Origin: Boletus sp. NGJ
Taxonomy: Eukaryota; Basidiomycota; Agaricomycetes; Boletales; Boletaceae
Direction: 5' to 3'
Length of the DNA: 64,000 nucleotides
Assembly: GCA_019096195.1 (NCBI GenBank)
Contig: JAGTXK010000024.1
Location: forward strand, 1 to 64,000
Shown piece by piece: positions 59,223 to 64,000 of this stretch; position 1 is the stretch's first letter; each line of letters opens with the position of its first letter. The notes beneath the pieces are model-generated. The model had not been told where the DNA came from and did no database searches. It worked only from the letters and a program-made list of their open reading frames with translations. Made by a program: the position numbers and the translations under genes.

Positions 59223-60070
59223 AATTTCTCTCAAGGTGCATATCAAGTCAGGGTCCTTGCAGGGATGATATATGAGGTAAATTTGCACACTGCTTACTGG
59301 TACAATTATGATTGATGTAGTTACCAGGTTGGATTGTTCAAAAACTCCACTAAGAGACAAATCAGAAGATTAGTCCAATGGATTCTTGTTCACTTTTGAT
59401 CCTGTTAACACATGCAAAAGTGCATATGACCACTTCAAGTCTATCCTATCCCACAGACCAAATGCAAAAGACATGGCATGAGAATTTAGAAGAACCTTCT
59501 TTTGAAAGAATGTGAGAGTATATTTCATTGGTGTGGTATACTACTATGTTTTTTTCATTGACATCTTGGTCTTTGTTACTCAATTGGTCAGGGACACTGT
59601 ATCTGCCATCAGATTTGAGTGAGAAGATGTTCATCTATCTGCTTCTGTGGCTGCAGCACATGCTTGCCACATACAACATATACTGGCTCTTGGTGAGTGT
59701 CATGTGAAGTTTATGCCAGAATATGTCCTCAAGATGAATTTGCCAGATTTCTATAATGCTGCCAAAGATAATCAGTTAGAGGCTAGCAACAAGAAGGAGT
59801 TGGAACCTGAAGGGACAGTCAATAATGTGAATCTTCCAATGAGTGGTGAATTCAGAGACACTTCCAATGATGACATTGTCCTCAAGGATAGAAATGGCAC
59901 CACTGCTAAAATGGCACAGCATATAGTGACCTCCTGCACCCACTTAGGTACCAACAAGTGTACTGATGGAAAGACCGCCAATATCAAGGAAATATGGGTT
60001 TCTGGGAGCCATTCTAACATGTTTATCTTACCACATCATCCATGCTTAAGTTACTTGTAGGGGTGGGAAG

Positions 60071-61103
60071 TGTTACAGTTACCGAAGGGGGTACATCTTT
60101 TCCCCTTCCTTCTCCCCCCATAGGACTATGGGACGACCTCTTCTTTGACTCTAACCAGGGATTCCCCCGCAACACCAACCCAGGCATTGCCCCATCCGGA
60201 ACTACCTTTCTGGGAAGTTATTCATAACTTCCTCTTTAGGAACCTACCCGTTTGGTATGGACATCGCCTTCCTATTTCATTTGATACATGCCTTCTCCCT
60301 TCTTGATCCAATCATAGACATTGCCTCCTTGGCTATGCTCTCTCGCACATAGCCCAGTACTCCTACTTTCCCCATTGGACTCATGCCTGATCCGTTTATA
60401 GTAATCTTTTGTCTATGACTAAACATTACTATATTCGTCACAAAGCCTGCCCTAGATGGGCAAGGCCTATAAATAGGGACACGGGCCCTTCATGTAACTC
60501 TAACCTAGATCTACACTCCTTCCTGTGTAATCTACTGCTTCTCCTGCTAAAGGTTCCACTTCACCTCAGAAGCCTTCTCCCGCGATCTGGAGGTGCTCGC
60601 CTTCATGCTTGTGATCATCTTCCTCATCACTTCGCACTTGTGCACCATTGCTGCCGTTACTGGCTTCTAAAGCTTCGGCAACTCCAACGACCAACAGAGG
60701 TTGGTCATCGTCGGTCAGGACTCCGCCACTGACCCAGCAAGACCGGGACTCCGCCACTGGCACTCGTAAAGCCCGGGACTTTGCCACCGGCATCGAAGAC
60801 TCCGCCATTCGATATTAGGCCCAGTAAGCCCTAGGAATCAGCAGACGGAAGGCTACTGCTCCTAGGCCTGCGCACCGGTCTGCCCCCTCCTTAGTGTAAG
60901 GATTGGGATTCCATGGTAAATCCAAGACTCCGCCATCGGTCGTAGAGGTAACAAGAGGACTCTACGTAAAGCTAGCAGTTGGTCCCCAGTCAGAGGGTAT
61001 TTGGGCCTCTGGAGGTTAAGTAATCTTCCTCAAGTCCTGCTAGTCCTATAATCCAACAGGGGGATTATACGGGAACGTATCACCATTGTTACCAGGTGTA
61101 ACA
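60071..61103. mobile_element. Solo LTR with 5-bp target duplication
   Basis: A 1033-bp sequence begins TGTTAC and ends GTAACA, and is flanked on both sides by GGAAG (60066-60070 and 61104-61108), the pattern left by LTR-LTR recombination. It contains TATAAATA at 60468-60475. It is CpG-rich: I count 16 CpGs in 60421-60780. The gene it sits in has one in 59641-60000, so the insertion is comparatively young. The 5-bp duplication suits Ty3/gypsy or Ty1/copia. Confidence 0.85.
60468..60475 (+). promoter_or_regulatory. TATA box within the solo LTR
   Basis: TATAAATA preceded by GGCC and followed by GGGACACGGG, placed about 400 bp into the LTR, consistent with the U3 promoter of an LTR read on the plus strand. 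Confidence 0.5.
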
Positions 61104-61455
61104 GGAAGTATTGTTCCAGAAAGTCATTCCATCTAGGAAAGGTCTCACTTATGTGAATGTATTGTGAGGCATATATAAGTGGACTACTTTTGAAGCCTGG
61201 GGACAGTCTCTGGACTGATGAAGATCTAAATTTTGGGACAATCAATTTGATGTCTCCCTTTTGGAAACTAGTTGAAGTTCTCCCAATTTGACATCAGATT
61301 TCATTTAGTGGCTTTGGGGAAAATACTCACAAGTAAGACAGTGGTCTAAATAAAATTGTACAGCTAATGGCCCCATAGGTTACATCTGTTTGAACCTTGT
61401 CACATCATACCTGGACAAAAGATACATGCTTCTGTCCAATTTACAAACACATATA

Positions 61456-61671
61456 CAGTGACTTCCAAAACTGTTCCAATACCTAATCCTGATGCAGTGC
61501 GCGAAGCACACTGCAAATACCCATGGGCATTTCGCTTGGCTTTGGTGGGACAAATAATAGTACATACCCTTGGCTACCTATGGGTGCTTGGATCATGTGA
61601 TCTGATCCAAAGAAAGTGGAGATATGGCTATTTTAAAACAGTAACTATATTGGAACAGTTTTGGAACTTTT
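61456..61671. repeat. Left terminal inverted repeat of Tc1 copy 2
   Basis: Matches 62851-63066 in reverse complement with roughly 90% identity or better by eye. The repeat itself ends in a sequence (TATTGGAACAGTTTTGGAAC) complementary to its own start, so each terminal repeat is a nested hairpin. Confidence 0.85.
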
Positions 61672-62850
61672 GATTATCATAAGGGTATTTGGTATATATT
61701 AGTACTTGGTATATACTCCTTTGGCTTTAAGCACTGCCTGAACCCTTCTAGGCATGCTTTCAATCAATCCCTGACACACCTCAGCTGGTATTTCATTTCA
61801 TTTCTTCTGAGTTCTTCTCCACAACTCCTCTATTTCCTTAGGAGGCTCCTTATAGTCTGCCAGCTTCCTTTTGAGGTGAAGCCAGATATGTTCTATGGAA
61901 TTGAGGTCAGGAGACTGTGCAGGCCATACCATGGTCCTAAATTCCTGCTCTTCCAGCCACTCCTTAACCTTTTTGCAAGTATGCTTGGGGTCATTATTTT
62001 GTTGAAAGATGACATCAGGAGGATTCAGATCATAGAACTCCAAGGAATCCTGGAGTTCATCCTTTAAAATTTGAAGGTAGAGATCACCATCTATCCTACC
62101 ATCAATCTTGGTTGCATAGCCAACCCCATCCCAAGCCATACAGCCCCACAACATCAAAGAACCCCCTCCAAACTTCAAAGTCCCTCAACTAATCTGTCAC
62201 TAAGCCCCTCTCCTGGCTTTTTCCATGCCCATTTGTGACCATCTGACTCAAGATGATTGATTTTGGTCTCATTAGACCTTACCACCTGCTTCCAGTCCTC
62301 TAGAGTCCAGTCCTTATGAGCATAAGCAAAGTCCAACTGAGCCTTGTGATGTTTGGCAGAGAGTAGTGGGTGTTTGGACTTGACTATGGCTTTCATACCA
62401 ATCTTTTTCAAATGATGACAAACTGTATTAGGATGGAGAGGCTGGTTGGTGATAGTGGAGAGAGCTTTGGTGACCTGAATAGCATTCTCTACCTTATTAC
62501 TGAAGATAAGGCGAACAGCATGATGAATATTAACAGAGGAAAGCTTTGATGGATTGCCTTCAGTAGACTTTTGAACGTCAGAATGCTCCTTGGAATGAAG
62601 CCTAGAGATGGTAGCAATGCCAACACCTGTACTAGAGGCAATAGAGTGGATGGAATGGCCAGAATCAAGTTGAGAGGGGATAGTGTTCTTTTAAATGGCA
62701 GAGAGAGATCACATGATGGTAGTGGTTAAGAGTCAAGAAGTGTGGGAACATTTTTAGACTTAGACATGATATTTATATGTATATCTTTGTTTGTACCACC
62801 AAACAACAGCAATTATCCCCTTATATCATAAAGATTCTAATGCTCACATC

Positions 62851-63066
62851 AAAAATTCCAAAACTATTCCAATATAGTTGCTGTTTTAAAATAGCCATAT
62901 CTCCACTTTCTCTGAATCAAATAACATGATCCAAGCGCCCATAGGTAGCCAAGGGTATGTACTATTATTTGTCCCACCAAAGCCAAGCGAAATGCCCATG
63001 GGTGTTTGCAGTGTGCTTCGTGCACTGCATCAGGGTTAGGTATTGGAACAGTTTTGGGAGTCACTG
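62851..63066. repeat. Right terminal inverted repeat of Tc1 copy 2
   Basis: Partner of the left repeat. It differs at scattered positions, several of them transitions, consistent with ageing after insertion. Confidence 0.85.
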
Positions 63067-63134
63067 TAGGTAAGTTTATACTTGTGTGAGGTCATTTGTA
63101 TTTTTTTTTTTCGCTTTTTTTCAGTTTTAAGTAA

Positions 63135-63736
63135 TTAGAATAGAGGTTATGTACAATAGAAGTCTATTTACAAATACTTATATACTATACAGTATATAGT
63201 ATTGTAGATAAAGTTAATGAATGGAATTGAAAATTGTATTTATACAAACTAAATGATATTTTTTATTCATGCTATTATAGTGTAATGTACATTGCATCAT
63301 TATATCATTATCAGATGATAGTAAAATTCTATTATAAGACAATGCTTGAATTCCAAATCATGTTATAAGTATAATTTTTGTAGCTATTGTCAATGCTTTT
63401 GACCTATATATTTCCTTGGCTTCTTACTGATAATAATTATTGCAATTATGATGTTTATAATGTCATTGTATAACATTATACAAAATTTTCAGATCTGCTA
63501 ATGCGTGTCAGTGAAATAGTGAGCTGAAGAAGTGGCATCCAGTTGGTTACTACAACCAGAGGATGTGCCCTAACAAGTGCCAAGTGCTACCTGCAAAAAT
63601 GAGGAGCAGGTGAGATGCTTAATGTGAAGGAGCTAGCTCACTGGCAAGGATGAGGATGAGAAGACTGTTAAAAAGTCATATGCTGGAAGTGGAATATGAG
63701 TGATGTGGACAGCAGAACAGATCAGCAGACATTAGT
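63135..63736. other. AT-rich spacer, no gene seen
   Basis: AT-rich sequence after the presumed DUF2235 stop, with no supported gene. The last 250 bases are more balanced but show no coding pattern. Confidence 0.4.
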
Positions 63737-63862
63737 AAGAATAGGACTAACTGTCCAATGCTGGACAGAGAGTAATATAGTGCTTATAGTAAGGGTCCAC
63801 TAGATAGTGGTTTGATTGTACTATGATAGTGTTTCATAGTCTATTCATAGTGTGGCCATAGT
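63737..63862. repeat. Diverged third copy of the CATAGT-rich tract
   Basis: AGGACTAACTGTCCAATGCTGGACAG and the following CATAGT-rich 90 bases match 16490-16625 of the left arm (and its mirror in the right arm) at about 85% by eye. It shows that this tract belongs to a dispersed repeat family. Confidence 0.75.
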
Positions 63863-64000
63863 GTACCAGGCTCTGAGGCATCAAAGATATTCATTTGAAA
63901 TGAGATACATAGTTATTTCAGATTCTTCAGCCTCCCTCACCTGTTTTTCACCTTCAATCCAAGTGTCACACATAGCTCAATATTTCAAGTCATATATGGC

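Larger units (their letters stand above)
61456..63066 (-). mobile_element. Tc1/mariner transposon copy 2 with 216-bp inverted repeats, inactive
   Basis: The 1611-bp element is bounded by TA at 61454-61455 and 63067-63068. Termini: CAGTGACTTCCAAAACTG on the left and CAGTTTTGGGAGTCACTG on the right. The transposase reads on the minus strand from about 62700 to 61700: GVGIATISRLHSKEHSDVQK, KIGMKAIVKSKHPLLSAKHH, RSNETKINHLESDGHKW, IFQQNNDPKHTCKKVKEWLE, SPDLNSIEHIWLHLKRKL. Compared with copy 1, both catalytic aspartates are asparagine (WSDKTK to RSNETK, QQDND to QQNND). One base is missing near 62178 and a stop follows RRTQKK at 61798. It is inserted in the last coding exon of DUF2235. Confidence 0.9.
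58163..63134 (+). pseudogene. DUF2235 alpha/beta-hydrolase gene, split by three insertions
   Basis: DUF2235 proteins are predicted serine hydrolases (Tle1-like phospholipase fold). Exon 1 (58163-58324) holds RNLVVCIDGTSNEFGRN; exon 2 (58385-58554) NTNVMKLFEAVDCDIKDSQL and YYSGGIGT; after a GC-AG intron, exon 3 from 58609 gives WNVGEIMKDTYTWLASG. The nucleophile elbow is then broken by about 530 bp of foreign DNA. The gene resumes at 59225 as NFSQGAYQVRVLAGMIYE with the GXSXG-like motif, but with Asn before Phe. Next come EVGLFKNSTKRQIRRL, HIQHILALGECHVKFMPEYV (59668-59727) and IKEIWVSGSHSN (59988-60020). A solo LTR follows, then GGKYCSRKSFHLGKVSL (61104 on), LLKPGDSLWTDEDLNFGTIN near 61186 and IIPGQKIHASVQFTNTY (61408-61452). 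Then a Tc1, and a final GTAAGT...TTTCAG intron with stop at 63132-63134. Stops elsewhere show decay. Confidence 0.7.

Noticed and set aside
59647-60060. Reading frame as a Ty1/copia Gag
   Set aside because: Its HIQHILALGECHVKFMPEYV and IKEIWVSGSHSN motifs fit DUF2235 and continue exons upstream.

Overview
The window looks like a chromosome segment from an agaricomycete (mushroom-forming basidiomycete). The host genes have many short GT-AG introns of about 36-143 bp. They include basidiomycete-style families: a CYP, a Svf1 survival factor, a PfkB/ketohexokinase-like kinase and a DUF2235 hydrolase. The repeats are types typical of mushrooms: Plavaka and Tnp2/CACTA transposons, DIRS-like and chromodomain Ty3/gypsy fossils, fungal Tc1 elements, DUF6698, and expanded F-box, WD40 and Spt5-like families. 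I cannot name a genus. No rRNA, tRNA or CRISPR was seen.

Layout. (1) 1-42 kb is a decayed, CpG-poor, transposon-rich block. In order it holds: Spt5/KOW-like and WD40-like gene remnants; a 5 kb segment bounded by two inverted foldback repeats, carrying an unknown gene and an F-box/LRR gene behind a five-fold repeated exon; a CACTA (Tnp2) transposon; a 7.8 kb near-perfect inverted duplication (arms 16308-19910 and 20482-24090) made of Plavaka transposon pieces; two unrelated Tc1-like elements; a chromodomain gypsy fossil; an svf1 pseudogene; a DIRS-like fossil; a DUF6698 gene remnant; and a nearly full-length but decayed Plavaka transposase. (2) 42-58.7 kb is a CpG-rich host island: a 13-exon cytochrome P450, svf1 (convergent with the P450 and carrying one apparent frameshift), two unrecognised genes, a proline-rich one-TM protein, and a ketohexokinase-like gene whose GAGD catalytic motif reads GAHA. 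(3) 58.7-64 kb returns to transposon-rich DNA. A single DUF2235 gene straddles this border and is split by an LTR-like insertion, a young CpG-rich solo LTR with a perfect 5-bp target duplication, and a Tc1 element with a TA duplication.

The host genes do not form an obvious pathway. The P450 and svf1 are tail-to-tail neighbours, and the 53.7-56.9 kb pair is very tightly packed. The strongest unusual signals are the inverted duplication, the CpG cliff inside one gene, the layered insertions in DUF2235, and the svf1 gene/pseudogene pair.

All exon boundaries were read by eye from splice signals and protein family patterns. For the P450, the 51898, 53716 and 54963 genes the exon lengths sum to whole codons. 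Family names come from memory of protein patterns, not from searches.
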